A DNA stretch of 64,000 nucleotides, taken from assembly GCA_963082975.1 (NCBI GenBank), contig OY720350.1:22415875-22479874 (forward strand). Direction: 5' to 3'. The stretch is from Labia minor (lineage: Eukaryota > Arthropoda > Insecta > Dermaptera > Spongiphoridae). Positions 12,296 to 23,510 of the stretch are shown one piece after another (position 1 is the stretch's first letter; each line of letters starts with the position of its first letter). Below the pieces are notes generated by a model. That model did no database searches. It saw only the letters and a list, made by a program, of their open reading frames with translations, and had not been told where the DNA came from. The translations under genes were made by a program, and so were the position numbers.

Positions 12296-12316
12296 GATGA
12301 ATGTATGAATGGTTAA

Positions 12317-12412
12317 TTATTACATTAATAGATATATTAAAATTATTTGAAATTGTTTCTGTAGCTGGAAATTAATTTATTTCAAACCGTCGGTCGGTTC
12401 CGACCTGGTTTG
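12317..12412 (+). mobile_element. HINE-A 3' fragment
   Basis: About 95 bp of the A-family 3' end, including ACCGTCGGTCGGTT; breaks off in the hairpin. Confidence 0.7.
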
Positions 12413-12414
12413 TT

Positions 12415-13385
12415 ATTTATTATTAAGTAATTTTATCTTTTTTCTTTTTCAGTTTTTTTTTATAATAAATATTAATTTTAGATAAGTATATTTTTTCTTT
12501 TCGTCTTTTGTATCTCTATAGAAATTTAATAAAATTTAATTAAATAAAATTATTTGAACATCTTTTGGGTATAATAAATACAAATTTAATCGAGATTACC
12601 TGCAATTTTGGTCGGAGAAGAAATTTCACGTTAGATTCTCAACCATAAATAATACAAACTTTTTCATTTGATAAGTCACTGATAAAATAAAAAAAAATTT
12701 ATCAATTAAAATCAATTGAGAGCACGGTATGTATTAATATCCATATTGGTTATATTATTCTTAATTTAATGAATAGAAAATAATTATAACATAGAGTTTT
12801 CTAAATAAAAGAAAGAGGATATCCTTTAATTTCAAGATTTCTAATTAAATACATTTTAAACAAAATATATTTCAATCAATCATATTTTATGGATTTATTA
12901 TTAATTCATATTATTAATATTCTTTCATATTTTATACGATTTTCGATTAAATTATTATATAATTATTAATATTCATGATTATATCACTTTATAGTACTAT
13001 TTATTAATGTCTATCTTTTTTATTCTGGGCTCCAATTCTTAATTCCTAATTATAAATGTTTTTACTATTTACTTTTATTTTTCAAAAAATAGTAATAACA
13101 AAAAATTAAAATTACGCAAGATTAAATTATTAACTAAGGATATATGTAAATAACGCCTAATGAATGAAATTTTTTTTTTCTTTTTTATAATTTCTTTTAT
13201 AAATAATTAATAAAATTTATTGTATAGCATGGTGGGAAAAGCGATTGGGGAAAAAAAAACTTTCACTCCTTGATTTATGAATAGAAAAAGACTTTTATAA
13301 AATGTATACCTATATTTATACTTTATTATTGATTATTCTAGTTGTCTATTAATATATATGTACCTATATATACCTATAAGATGAG
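12415..13385. other. AT-rich stretch left of the R4/Dong-like element, nothing recognised
   Basis: No frames, ends or repeats of note. Confidence 0.6.
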
Positions 13386-16300
13386 ACAATAATAATAATA
13401 ATAATAATAATAATACAGTTACAGTTACAGCCCCAACACAACAACAAGAGGGAGAGGAAGCACAGGGAACAACGTCTAACCCTGAACCACTTGCTGGCTT
13501 GCCCGCTCACCTTACAGAGGGGGCTGTTAGTAAGAGGAAAGGCAACAAAAGGATAAAATGGACGATCGAGATGAATAAATCAATAATACGATGTTTCTAC
13601 CGCGTCAATCGTTGCCAAGAAAAACCCCTCCCCGGATGTAGACAACTCCTATACGCGGAATTTGTCAAGCACTATCCTCACCTCCAAATTTCTGAACAAA
13701 ACATTACTGATAGAAACATAGACGAGTTCAGAGCAAAGAGAGACATCATAACTGAATACCTCAATAACAACAGATCAAGAAGAGTACTTGAGAAAATTAC
13801 CGACTTAACAAGAAGAGCTGGAATCAACATGAACAAACCTCAAACTACACAAGAACTCGTGAACCTGAGAGACACGTTCAGACAAAAAGCTAAAGTGAAA
13901 GGGGCTAGACTCCGGAGATATAATCAATTGATTAAGAGAAAACAACAAAACTTTGAATTCGATTCCAATAGAAAGAAATTTTTCAGACACCTTGAAACAG
14001 GAGAAAAACAGCAAACTGAAGACCAAACTAAGATTAACCCAAAAATGTTTCAAGAATATTGGAGCTCTATTTGGTCTAACCCGGGCCAATATCAACACAG
14101 CGCCCGGTGGATAAAAACGGTGGAAGAAAAATATTCGAAAATACAAACTAATGAGGAAATATCCTTTACGAGCGAGGAGATATCTGAGGCAATCCGAAAA
14201 TGTGCTAACTGGAAGACTCCTGGCCCTGATAAAATTCAGAATTTCTGGTTGAAATATTTACCATCTGCACATCCACATTTGGCTAGGCTCTTTACAGAGG
14301 CACTTAAGGACCCAGAAGCGATCCCTAAAGAACTAATGGAAGGCACTACTTACCTAATTTACAAAAAAGGTGAGAGATCACAGCCAGAGAACTACCGCCC
14401 AATAACATGTCTATCAGTGGTCTATAAGCTATTTACATCTTTAATAAGTAGTAAAATATATGACCACTGCGAGATGAATAAAGTGATCGGAGAAGAACAA
14501 AAAGGTTGTATACGAGGTGCACTTGGATGTAAACATCAACTTATAATAGACTCTATTATACTAAAACATACACAACTCAAAGGACGCAATCTCCATGCAG
14601 GATACATAGATTACAAGAAAGCTTTTGACTCTGTTCCGCACGACTGGCTGATGAGGGTGCTGGATATATACCAAATCCCTTCAAATATTAGAATGTGTCT
14701 GAAGACAGTAATGATGAACTGGAAAACAAACATCTACATCAATAACCAGAATGTCGGTCAGATACCTGTAAGACGGGGTATATTCCAGGGAGACTCTCTT
14801 TCCCCTATATGGTTTTGCCTTGCATTAAATCCACTTACAACATTGCTGAATGCCAAGAAGGAAGGATATAAGCTAAATAGACGAGATCCGGTTAGGATAT
14901 CTCATTTACTGTTCATGGACGATCTCAAACTGTACGCAGAAAACCCTAAAAGCCTTCATTCTTTAATTTCAACCGTAAGCGAGTTCAGCGAGGACATCGG
15001 TATGACATTTGGTTTGGATAAGTGTGCAATCATCAACATAAAAAGAGGGAAAAGTGAAATCACGGAAGAGTCAATACATGGGATCGAGGAATTAAAACAC
15101 CAAGAAAATTATAAGTATCTGGGAATGTTACAAAATGCTAAAATCGACCATAGCCAACTAAAAAAATCATTTTCAGAACTATATAAAAAAAGAGTAACAA
15201 AATGCCTAAACACCAAACTATCAGGTAAAAATACAATAATTGCCATCAACACCTGGGCTGTACCCATTTTAACATATTCCTTTGGAATACTTAAGTGGTC
15301 TGATACCGATTTAAACGGTCTCGACAGGTGCACTAGAAGGTTACTCACAAAATTTCGCTCGTTGCATACTAACTCCTCTGTGGTCCAATTATATTTACCC
15401 CGGAAAGATGGTGGTAGAGGTTTAACAAACATCTTCGACCTCTGTAGATCCCAAGAAAACAACATGAAAAACAAACTACTCTCATCGGAAGACATCCTTA
15501 TTCGGTCGGTCAGGGGAATGGACAAAGGATATACACCCCTAAACCTAAGTAAACAAAATCAAGAAACCCAACCCCGTGAAATGGACTCTTGGCGTGACAA
15601 AGTCTTGCATGGGAAGTTCCCTAAATTGCTTGAAGATCCCTATATCGACAAAACTGCATCCCTCCAATGGATCACTGATGGCGATCTGTTCCCCGAGACC
15701 GAAGGATTTATGTGTGCCATCCAAGATCGAGTCATTAAGACGAAAAACTATGAGAAACATGTCCTGAAAAACAGTGTTGAAGACCGGTGTAGAAAATGTG
15801 GTAAGGTGGGCGAATCCATAGAACACCTAATGGCAGGATGTCCAGCCCTTGCCGAAAATGCATATTTATCAAGGCATAACCAATTGGCAAAATTGATACA
15901 CCAATATCTAGGATTTAAAAATGGACTTCTTGACCCCAAAATAACACCCCCCTATTATAAATATACACCGGTGCCTGTGGTGGAGAATAGAGATGCGATC
16001 ATGTACTGGGACAGACCAGTATTGACGGATCAAACTGTAAACTTCAACCGGCCAGATATCCTCCTGATCGGTAAAAACACCAAAAAAGCCTTACTGATTG
16101 ACATAGCGGTTCCTCTCTCAACGAATATAAAAAAAACGGAAACCGAAAAAGTGATCAAATATGAGGAACTGGCTGTCCAAATCAAAAAAATATGGAAATT
16201 AGATGAGGTGAGGATACTCCCGATAGTCATCTCCGCAGAGGGCATTGTGTCTAACAAGCTAAAAAGGATAATCGAGGAACTGGACCTGCCTACCAACATC

Positions 16301-16517
16301 ATAAGGATAGGCCAAAGAGCAGTTATGCTCCAGACATGCCATATCGTCCGGAAGTTCCTCGGATGAAAATTGTTATTATCCAAGGCGTATGGGTTAGGGT
16401 GAACTCCCTCTCCGTATCGGCCGAACCTAGCCCAGGAAAAAGAAAGCTGAAAGGGCAGGTGAAACTTTACCGGCACCTAGTGTCGAGTAAGTGTAACAGC
16501 TCGGAAAATAATAATAC
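13386..16517 (+). mobile_element. R4/Dong-like non-LTR retrotransposon with restriction-like endonuclease, almost complete
   Basis: One open frame carries all domains. It is bounded on the left by an (AAT)n run (13386-13417) and on the right by AATAATAATACA (about 16506-16517), matching the known habit of Dong elements of entering TAA repeats. The 3' untranslated part is short (about 140 bp) and ends without poly(A). The reading frame is open upstream of 13499 back through the AAT run, which would read as poly-Asn, and has no ATG there. So either the 5' end is slightly truncated or translation starts without AUG, as proposed for the related R2 elements. Codon use and G+C are far above the flanks, which points to a young insertion. 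Confidence 0.88.
13499..16366 (+). CDS. R4/Dong-like retrotransposon polyprotein: Myb-like DNA binding, reverse transcriptase, CCHC, restriction-like endonuclease
   Basis: Intact frame of 955 codons and TGA. Residues about 20-75 resemble the Myb-like N-terminal region of R4-clade proteins (KWTIEMNKSIIRCFYRV). The reverse transcriptase spans about 230-560, with NYRPIT near 299, the first catalytic Asp in YIDYKKAFDSVP near 371, RRGIFQGDSLSP near 428 and the second pair in FMDD near 473. FMDD replaces the more usual FADD. A zinc knuckle C-x2-C-x8-H-x4-C begins near 764. The C-terminal nuclease has RPD near 851-853, then ALLIDIAVP with the second Asp near 868 and KYEEL near 888, the PD-(D/E)XK-like arrangement of R2/R4 enzymes. 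The family primes reverse transcription at its own nick. The first codon taken here is TTG and is arbitrary; the frame continues upstream. Confidence 0.92.
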   Translation: MPAHLTEGAVSKRKGNKRIKWTIEMNKSIIRCFYRVNRCQEKPLPGCRQLLYAEFVKHYPHLQISEQNITDRNIDEFRAKRDIITEYLNNNRSRRVLEKITDLTRRAGINMNKPQTTQELVNLRDTFRQKAKVKGARLRRYNQLIKRKQQNFEFDSNRKKFFRHLETGEKQQTEDQTKINPKMFQEYWSSIWSNPGQYQHSARWIKTVEEKYSKIQTNEEISFTSEEISEAIRKCANWKTPGPDKIQNFWLKYLPSAHPHLARLFTEALKDPEAIPKELMEGTTYLIYKKGERSQPENYRPITCLSVVYKLFTSLISSKIYDHCEMNKVIGEEQKGCIRGALGCKHQLIIDSIILKHTQLKGRNLHAGYIDYKKAFDSVPHDWLMRVLDIYQIPSNIRMCLKTVMMNWKTNIYINNQNVGQIPVRRGIFQGDSLSPIWFCLALNPLTTLLNAKKEGYKLNRRDPVRISHLLFMDDLKLYAENPKSLHSLISTVSEFSEDIGMTFGLDKCAIINIKRGKSEITEESIHGIEELKHQENYKYLGMLQNAKIDHSQLKKSFSELYKKRVTKCLNTKLSGKNTIIAINTWAVPILTYSFGILKWSDTDLNGLDRCTRRLLTKFRSLHTNSSVVQLYLPRKDGGRGLTNIFDLCRSQENNMKNKLLSSEDILIRSVRGMDKGYTPLNLSKQNQETQPREMDSWRDKVLHGKFPKLLEDPYIDKTASLQWITDGDLFPETEGFMCAIQDRVIKTKNYEKHVLKNSVEDRCRKCGKVGESIEHLMAGCPALAENAYLSRHNQLAKLIHQYLGFKNGLLDPKITPPYYKYTPVPVVENRDAIMYWDRPVLTDQTVNFNRPDILLIGKNTKKALLIDIAVPLSTNIKKTETEKVIKYEELAVQIKKIWKLDEVRILPIVISAEGIVSNKLKRIIEELDLPTNIIRIGQRAVMLQTCHIVRKFLG

Positions 16518-16919
16518 AATAAAAGATACTTATTTTAAATGTTTAAAAAAAAAAATTTAATTTTAATAATAAAAATATCAATATTATTATTATTGATATT
16601 TTTCAATATAAATAGGTATTGATTTTTTTAATCAAATTTTACATAAAATTATATAAAATACTTTTTTCTTAATAATTAATTTAAAAAATTTATATTTTTT
16701 TTTCTTTTTTCAACCATGCCATTTGACAACATAATTTTAAAATCATTTTCAGCTTCTTTTAAAATTTCATTTTTATAGAATGATCGATTTGGCTAATGAA
16801 AATTAATGAATAATTTTTTTATCGGAAATATCTAATAATATATACAGCAATTATTGATTAAATATACATTATATTTAAATATAGAACTTCACAATTAATG
16901 TGAATCAATTCTAATCATG

Positions 16920-17515
16920 CTTTTTACTATCTCGCCAGAAATAGTATTGCGATCACGAAAATTTTCGATGTCGAGATTTTGATGTTTTTATACGTTTTGA
17001 AGGTCCCTGAGTCATTTTCATTAAGGTTGAGAAAAATGTATGTGTGTGTATTTGTGTATGTAGACAAGATTACGCAAAATCGGTTTGAGCTATAATCATG
17101 AAATTTGGTACATGAGCATTATTCAAAATTCGTATTTTCTATCAACTTTTGAGAAATGTAGCTCAACCCCAAGAGGGTCATTACCTACCACGTATTGATT
17201 TTTGTTTTCCTTAAAGTGACTGTAAAAATAAAGATATATGATTGATAGTTTTTCACATAATTAAAAATTGTATAAAACTGCTATATATAGAATTTCAGCT
17301 TGATTGAATCCCTGAAAGTAGCGGAATTAATTTTTTAACACTGCAAATCACGCACCAGCAGGTGACGTGGTGCCATCAATAAAGAGCCTAACACGCGCTT
17401 ATTATTATTAATTTTAATTTATAATTTAATTAATTAAATTTAATTTAAATATAATATATGTTATTTAATCCAATTCAAATTTCGAGATAGTCGAGTTGAG
17501 ACACTCCAGCTTATT
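16920..17515 (+). mobile_element. HINE-B copy 3, full length
   Basis: Starts TTTTTACTATCTCGCC, carries a short GTGT core (17040-17063), ends with CGAGATAG (inverse of CTATCTCG), a hairpin GAGTT-GAGA-CACTC and CAGCTTATT. It shares AAATTTGGTACA with family C and AAATTTGGTA with family A. Confidence 0.82.
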
Positions 17516-18029
17516 CTTCTAATCTCTCTCTCTTCCAGTTTCTTATCTCTCTCTAAACTAAAATATCTTCCTAAAATTCACACTCTGCCTGTGAAGAGCC
17601 ATCCCTCATTTACCTCCTCCTAGGAGCGGCCAGAGCCTCACCCACAAACCTGAATCCGCCCAGTCCATGTCTCAGTATTTATCTATAGGAAAAATCTATA
17701 TCTATATAGGAATACTAATTTTAAGAAATGTTTTAAATATCATTATTTGCATTTGTTCTTTATTAAATGGGTCATTTTATTTGCACTTTCTTTATTAATT
17801 TTTGACAATCATTTTTCAACTTTCAAACTTTTTTGATAAAATTATATACTAGAGCTCAATGAAATTCCAAAAAAATAAATATTCTTCAATATAATAATTT
17901 AAATTATAATTAATTAAATATATAGTATAAGATATCCATTTGGATATATGAGCCGTTTATTTTGTAAAAAATGTATTTATTTATTATTTATTTATTTGTT
18001 TGTTTATTTTGAAAAATTGCATGACTTCT

Positions 18030-18325
18030 ATGCATCTCCAGATATAGTTAGACTATTAAAATCGAGAAGGCTGCAGTGGACAGGACACTTGGCTAGAATG
18101 GGAGAAGATAGAATGGCGAAAACTATATTGGTAGGGAGACCGAGTGGGAAAAGTCCACTTGGAAGACCAAAGACGCAGTGGGTGGATAATGTGGGAAGGG
18201 ACGTGAGAGAGATGGGAGAGGATAGGTACTGGAGGGTTGTGGCTCAGGATAGGGATACTTGGAGGGGTGTGGTTGCTGCGACCAAGAACTTGCGAGTTCC
18301 GCAGAGCCACAGAGATAGATAGATT
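18030..18325 (+). pseudogene. RTE-like retrotransposon, 3' fragment, recent
   Basis: Open for the last 90 or so residues: SPDIVRLLKSRRLQWTGHLA, RMGEDRMAKTILVGRPSGKS, RPKTQWVDNVGRDVREMGED. The 3' end is AGAGCCACAGAGATAGATAG. Only the C-terminus is present, from incomplete reverse transcription. Confidence 0.82.
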
Positions 18326-18670
18326 ATTTTGAAAGTGGCCTAACTCCGTTTTTCAAAATTTATTGTATATAACGATAAATTTTTGAAATATAAGTTTTCA
18401 GAATAAGTTCAATAACTAAACCGTGTAGTTTGAAAGTGGTCAAACTCTATTTATACCTACAACAAGATTTTGGCGTGGTGAAAATGTCATTAAAAAAAAA
18501 GCAAAATGTGCAGCATCGTACACGTGGCGGAAGTGAAACTTCTTAGAATCTAGAGAATAAGAGAAATTTTAGTTGAGAGTGTGAGTGAGAGAGAAATAGA
18601 GAAAAATAAAGGGATCATTTCGAAAGACATATAACAGTATAAAATTTTCGAAACAAATATTCGCTTTATT

Positions 18671-19342
18671 ATTACCGACCGACGATAGTAAGGGAGGTAT
18701 TGTTTTCACACCAAATTTCACATGTGGAGATTTTTACATATCTCCACGAATCATGCATTTTCTAAACAGAAAAAAGTATTTTTAGCATGATGTCTGTCCG
18801 TCCGTCTGTCCGTCCGTCTGTCCGTCCGTCTGTCCGTCCGTCTGTCCGTCCGTCCGTATAGATGTGTACAGCCTGAACGGCTCAACCGATTTTGATGAAA
18901 TTTGGTATATTTACTTAATGCATCAGTGGGATGAATTGATCAACTTTTGGTGCAATTCCGGAAACCGGAAGTGGTAGTATTAGCGACCGACGATAGGAAA
19001 GAAAGGGTTATTTTCACACCAAAGGAGATTTTTTTATATATCACCACGAATCATGCACTTTGTATTGGTTTTATCCTCGAGAAAAATCATATTTATTAGT
19101 TTTTTCTTGATTTAAAATTATATGACGTCATCCAGCCATTCATGACGTCACAGCCTGGTCTTGCATATATATTATAAATAAAATAAAATTAAAAATGTTT
19201 ATATTTATTATTTATGTATCCATATCTGTTTTTTATTACATTAATAGATATATGAAAATTATTTGAAATTGTTTCTGTAGCTGGAAATTAATTTATTTCA
19301 AACCGTCGGTCGGTTCGGACCTGGCCACAGGTCAACTTATTA
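18671..19342 (+). mobile_element. HINE-A copy 2, full length
   Basis: Same ends and hairpin as copy 1, differing at roughly ten scattered bases plus a longer core (GTCCGTCCGTCT units, 18793-18855). The 3' end is AACTTATT, 7 bp from the stop codon of the opposite-strand Helentron endonuclease remnant. Confidence 0.87.
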
Positions 19343-19348
19343 TTATTA

Positions 19349-19752
19349 TCTACTCTACCATCATATCAACATTGCCTGTACTATTGTCGGTTGGTGCTTC
19401 AATTGGTAATACTGATATTAATGGCTTGTGATAACTAAAATAAGATATATATGTTCGTGATTCGATATTTTCTATATAACGTGTAAAAACAGCATCTATT
19501 GTATTTCCAGATTTTATTGTTGATTCCTTGGGATCGTTATTTATAAGCAGACCAAATGTTTCTCGAAGAAAGTTGATAACGGCAACGAATCATCAGATCC
19601 AAAATTTACATTAAAATCTCCCCCGAGAATTAGAGGGATTTTATCTTCGCCTCGTTCAAGTGCATTAGCACCTGTGTGGCTATAAACCAGTAGTGAACGG
19701 TGTATGAAATAAATAATATCATCTAAATTTTGGTCGTTATTTTTTTTCGGCA
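19349..19752 (-). pseudogene. Helentron-type endonuclease (EEP/APE-like domain) remnant, frameshifted
   Basis: Minus-strand coding remnant. The first frame reads NLDDIIYFIHRSLLVYSHTG, then DKIPLILGGDFNVNFGSDDS. After a one-base shift near 19575-19580 it continues INFLRETFGLLINNDP, KESTIKSGNTIDAVFTRYIE and SYFSYHKPLISVLPIE, ending at TAG (19352-19350). The GGDFNVNF...SGxTIDAVFTRY...SYFSYHKP pattern is characteristic of the endonuclease carried at the C-terminus of Helentron Rep-helicase proteins, often seen in arthropod genomes next to a Pif1-like helicase. No Rep or helicase part was seen here, so this is an internally deleted or broken element. The end of a HINE-A copy lies 7 bp past the stop codon. 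Confidence 0.8.
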
Positions 19753-20029
19753 TAGTGAAATCTGTGGAGTAGAGAAAAGCAGTTTTAAATGCAATAATAA
19801 TTTTAAATTGATTTAGTAGTGTTAAAGTAATGTTGAGATTCGGATAAATAACGTGAATGGTCATCGACGCACATAACTGTATGTGTTGGCGTGTGAATCG
19901 CCGACCATGTTCACATACACAATTACATGCGTCGGTATGCGTGCACGCTGTATATTTGACTTGAGAATTTTCGTCAACGTACTCGTGCGCATGCGCGTCA
20001 TGGACTTGCGCGTCATGAGTGGGGATTAG

Positions 20030-20213
20030 AACGAAAGACCGCACAAAAGGGAGACGCAGATAGCCTCTTTCTCAAGAACGAAAGACCGCACAAAAGGGAG
20101 ACGCAGATAGCCTCTTTTTCAAGAACGAAAGACCGCACAAAAGGGAGACGCAGATAGCCTCTTTCTCAAGAACGAAAGACCGCACAAAAGGGAGACGCAG
20201 ATAGCCTCTTTCT
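20030..20213. repeat. 47-bp minisatellite, about four copies
   Basis: Units start at 20030, 20077, 20124 and 20171 with AACGAAAGACCGCACAAAAG. The period is exactly 47 bp and copies differ by single bases (for instance CTTTCTC against CTTTTTC). It lies within the presumed Helentron remnant. Confidence 0.95.
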
Positions 20214-20334
20214 TATTCTCACTCGTTATACTTATATCTTTTTTCTCACTTGCGTTACGAAAACTCAATTTTTCAATTCACTCTCCATTCTCAACCAAAT
20301 GTCAGGACGCCGCTAAAGAAGTTTCACTTCAAAA

Positions 20335-20700
20335 AAATAATTTACTATCCAAGGTTATTACAAGATTATTAAAAAGTGTATAAAAGGTAATAATTTTATT
20401 GTATATGAAATGAGACAATAAAATTTTGTATCGACAAAATTATTAAGAAATGTAATTTTTAAACGGACAAAGAATTCTGATGGAGAATCAGTAAACTGGA
20501 TAAAAATATGTTGGATACGTTTTGTAAGAAATGAACCGTATAAAATTTTCTATAAGCCATCAATGAATGAGAATGAAAATTTTAAAGTCCAGTAAACCAA
20601 AGAAATTCGAAAATTTTGTATTGACACAACTTTATAAAAATCTCAGACCAATTACAACAACATAATTCAAGGACATGATTGACCTATTATGAAATATACC
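20335..20700. other. AT-rich intergenic stretch, nothing recognised
   Basis: No coding signal or repeat family seen. Confidence 0.55.
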
Positions 20701-20971
20701 CATGCTGGCCAAACCGTGGCTCTTTTCGAGTTTATTGTGGCTTAATTAAAAAATTTAAAGTCATGACACACAAAAACGGTAACATTTTCGATTTTTTTTT
20801 CAATTTTTTCAATATGTCTCTAAAAAAAAGTAAAATCTTTCTGCGATCAGGCTCTTAAACATTTTCGATTTTATTCCAATATGGCTCTAAAAAAAGGTAA
20901 AATTTTTTTCCGATTTGGGTTTTAAAAATTTTTCAATATGGCTCTAAGTATTACCAAGTGTGGCACCCCTG
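20701..20971. repeat. Possible degenerate hAT-like element
   Basis: CATGCTGGCCAAACCGTGGC on the left and CAAGTGTGGCACCCCTG on the right could be decayed inverted ends. The inside repeats ATGGCTCTAA-type units three times. No clean target duplication. Confidence 0.35.
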
Positions 20972-21475
20972 ATATATACAATCGGAACATGATGATTTCT
21001 TCAAATCCCTTTTACACAAAATGCGCAAAATGTAAATGAATAGTAAATTGTTTTGTAATAAATTTATGTTTATAATTTTATATATTTGGGAATTAAAAAA
21101 TGTTATGAATCGCATAAATTATGGTTCCTAAGTGTTTTAAAGATATCTAAAATAAATTCAGTATTGTTTTTTTTTCAATTTGAAGCATTTTAAATAATGT
21201 TGAATGGACTTGGACACCTTCAAATTTTATAATGAATCTTGTTGTTAATTTTGAAGTGGACTAACTCCATTCTCGATAAGAAAACGCCAATTATTCACTT
21301 AATAATTGCCCCTATTTTAATGGGAACTTTAATACACCCTTAAATACACTTAAGCAGTATGACTCATTAGGATCCTATACGAATATTTTTAAATTCATTG
21401 AAAAGCAAACGCTTAAATATTTCGATTTGAAGATAAATGGATTTACGAAACTTTCAAAATAAACAGCTCAAATAT

Positions 21476-22124
21476 TTTTTACCGACCGACGATAGTAAGG
21501 GAGGTATTGTTTTCACACCAAATTTCACATGTGGAGATTTTTACATATCTCCACGAATCATGCATTTTCTTAACAGAAAAAAGTATTTTTAGCATGATGT
21601 CTGTCCGTCCATCCGCCCGTCCGTCTGTCTGTCCGTATAGATGTGTACAGCCTGAACGGTTCAACGGATTTTGATGAAATTTGGTATATTTACTTAATGC
21701 ATCAGTGGGATGAATTGATCAACTTTTGGTGCAAATCCGGAGACTGGAAGTGGTAGTATTAGCGATCGACGATAGGAAGGGAAGGGTTATTTTCACACCA
21801 AATTTCACATGAGGAGATTTTTTTACATATCACCACGAATGTATTGGTTTTATCCTCGGGAAAAATCATCTTCATTATGTTTTTCTTAATTTAAAATTAT
21901 ATGACGTCACCCAGCCCTTCATGACGTCACAGCCTCGGGCAACGCCGGCTACTCCAGCTATATATTATAAATAAAATTAAATTAAAAATATTTATGTTAT
22001 ATCCATATCTGTTTGTTATTACATTAATAGATATATTAAAATTATTTGAAATTCTTTCTGTAGCTGGAAATTAATTTATTTCAAACCGTCGGTCGGTTCG
22101 GACCTGGCCACAGGTCAACTTATT
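21476..22124 (+). mobile_element. HINE-A copy 3, full length, older
   Basis: Complete ends, but more substitutions than copies 1 and 2 and a short, interrupted core (21599-21636). It keeps the internal TTTCACAT segment that copies 1 and 2 have lost in their second half, so it represents a different sub-lineage. Confidence 0.85.
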
Positions 22125-23309
22125 TTTAGATTTCTATTAAATGAAAGAAAGGAGGTATTCAAATCTTTTAAAACAATAATATTTCTAATATAGAATATAT
22201 TATTATAACAAGTATTATATATAGAACCTCCCTTCCCCCTCTAAAAAATAAATATATTTTCTAAAATAATCACTGATACATATATTTACATAAAAAATTG
22301 GTTCGATAAAAACAAATTTCACCAAACATTAAAAGTTAATGACATTTAGTCGAGGTCATTCAAATAAAATAAAATAAAACAACAAATGAATCCTCATTCT
22401 GTTTACTTCAACTTTAAAATCTTTTTATTCTTTGTAGATCTTGTTTATATGAGTACTAATATTTTTTTTTTGTTCTCGAATTGATTCGTTTGTCTCTCTC
22501 GGTTACTTGAACTCCCTCATAATACATCACGTTTCTATATTTTCTTGTCTTCTTTCAAAATAAATATATCTCCAGTGTATTTTGCATCCCCTAGCGTAAA
22601 GAATGATTTTTTTCTCTGAAAAAAAAACAAAACTCGGATTTCTTTAAAAGGGTAAGTTCATTATTCTTCTTATATTCATTGTTTATACATATAATTATAA
22701 ATTTAATAACTCTTTGTAGAAAAAACTTTTCAAAAAATAAAATTATATATTGTATATAGAATATTTCTTCTAATAAAATTGTCTTTTTTTTGTAAATAAG
22801 ACATAAGTTTAATTCTTAATGAGTTACAAGATGAGTTACAATGGTTTTTAATTGACCCTGATTCATATAAAACCAAATTATTAAATAATTTCATCTAGAG
22901 GAAACTTAATATTATGTTTTTATTTAATTTTTAGATTTATGCAAATTTTAGCTAACCTTCATATTTATTTGAAATTAAATTTTAATTTTATTTTTAATAA
23001 ATATTTAATTTAATTATAAAATTTTAGATAAAGTACAATTTTTAATATATACACCTGTAGTATATATGAAATATTATATTATTAAATTATGGATATTTTT
23101 TTGTAAATAGTAATTTATTTTTATAATTATTATTAAAGATAAAAAAAAAATAAACTATATATATAAATGTAATTTGATTAAATTTGTATTGTATATTATT
23201 ACATTAAATTGTGATATTAAAGTTTTTGAAATTCATTGAGATATTATTAGGCTGCCTAAGTGATCTTTAAAAGTATAAATTATCAAACTTCTCAATCTAC
23301 AATATCTCT
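22125..23309. other. 3' flank of the NRF-like gene, nothing recognised
   Basis: AT-rich, with short homopolymer runs only. Confidence 0.6.
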
Positions 23310-23315
23310 TTTATT
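23310..23315 (-). promoter_or_regulatory. Candidate polyadenylation signal (AATAAA) of the NRF-like gene
   Basis: AATAAA on the minus strand 76 nt after the stop codon. Such hexamers are common by chance in DNA this AT-rich, so only the position supports it. Confidence 0.45.
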
Positions 23316-23390
23316 AATATAATTAAAAATAGTAAATATATTTGATATTTAGTGACTAGAAATATTTTGACCTTTTCCTTTTCTTAAAAA

Positions 23391-23510
23391 TTATTTTCTT
23401 TTGATTGGATGAATAATATTCAAAAGAGCAATGACAGGGGCTTCAAAAATTACAGAAAATACAAAAGAGAAGAGGTACGATGTTGTGATATAACCAAAAA
23501 TCGTGATTAT
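23391..23510 (-). CDS. NRF-like gene, coding exon 15 with stop codon
   Basis: Thirty-nine residues forming the last helix and a short tail; 'VIFEAPVIAL' matches the usual 'E-x-P-x-x-x-L-E' close of the family although the second Glu is absent. TAA at 23393-23391. Confidence 0.88.
   Translation of the reverse strand: MITIFGYITTSYLFSFVFSVIFEAPVIALLNIIHPIKRK

Larger units (their letters stand above)
19343..20333 (-). mobile_element. Possible internally deleted Helentron carrying the endonuclease remnant
   Basis: Inferred unit. On the minus strand it would begin near 20333 with the motif CTTCTTTAGCGGCG, pass four copies of a 47-bp tandem repeat, a G+C-rich segment with GCGCATGCGCG-type palindromes, and end with the endonuclease remnant. 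The start motif recurs at 7750-7765, supporting a real element edge. A 3' terminus belonging to this unit was not identified because a HINE-A copy abuts it. Confidence 0.4.

Noticed and set aside
15109..15939. Minus-strand frames of 60-140 codons inside the R4/Dong-like element
   Set aside because: Antisense shadows of a well-supported coding region.
19541..20044. A single 167-residue protein
   Set aside because: Only the part downstream of about 19752 resembles the Helentron endonuclease; the rest is unsupported, and the true domain continues in another frame past 19541.
20030..20213. CRISPR array
   Set aside because: The 47-bp units are contiguous with no unique spacers, so it is a minisatellite.
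21479..21664. 61-codon minus-strand frame with repeated GRTDGR text
   Set aside because: Translation of the GTCC core of HINE-A; no protein meaning.
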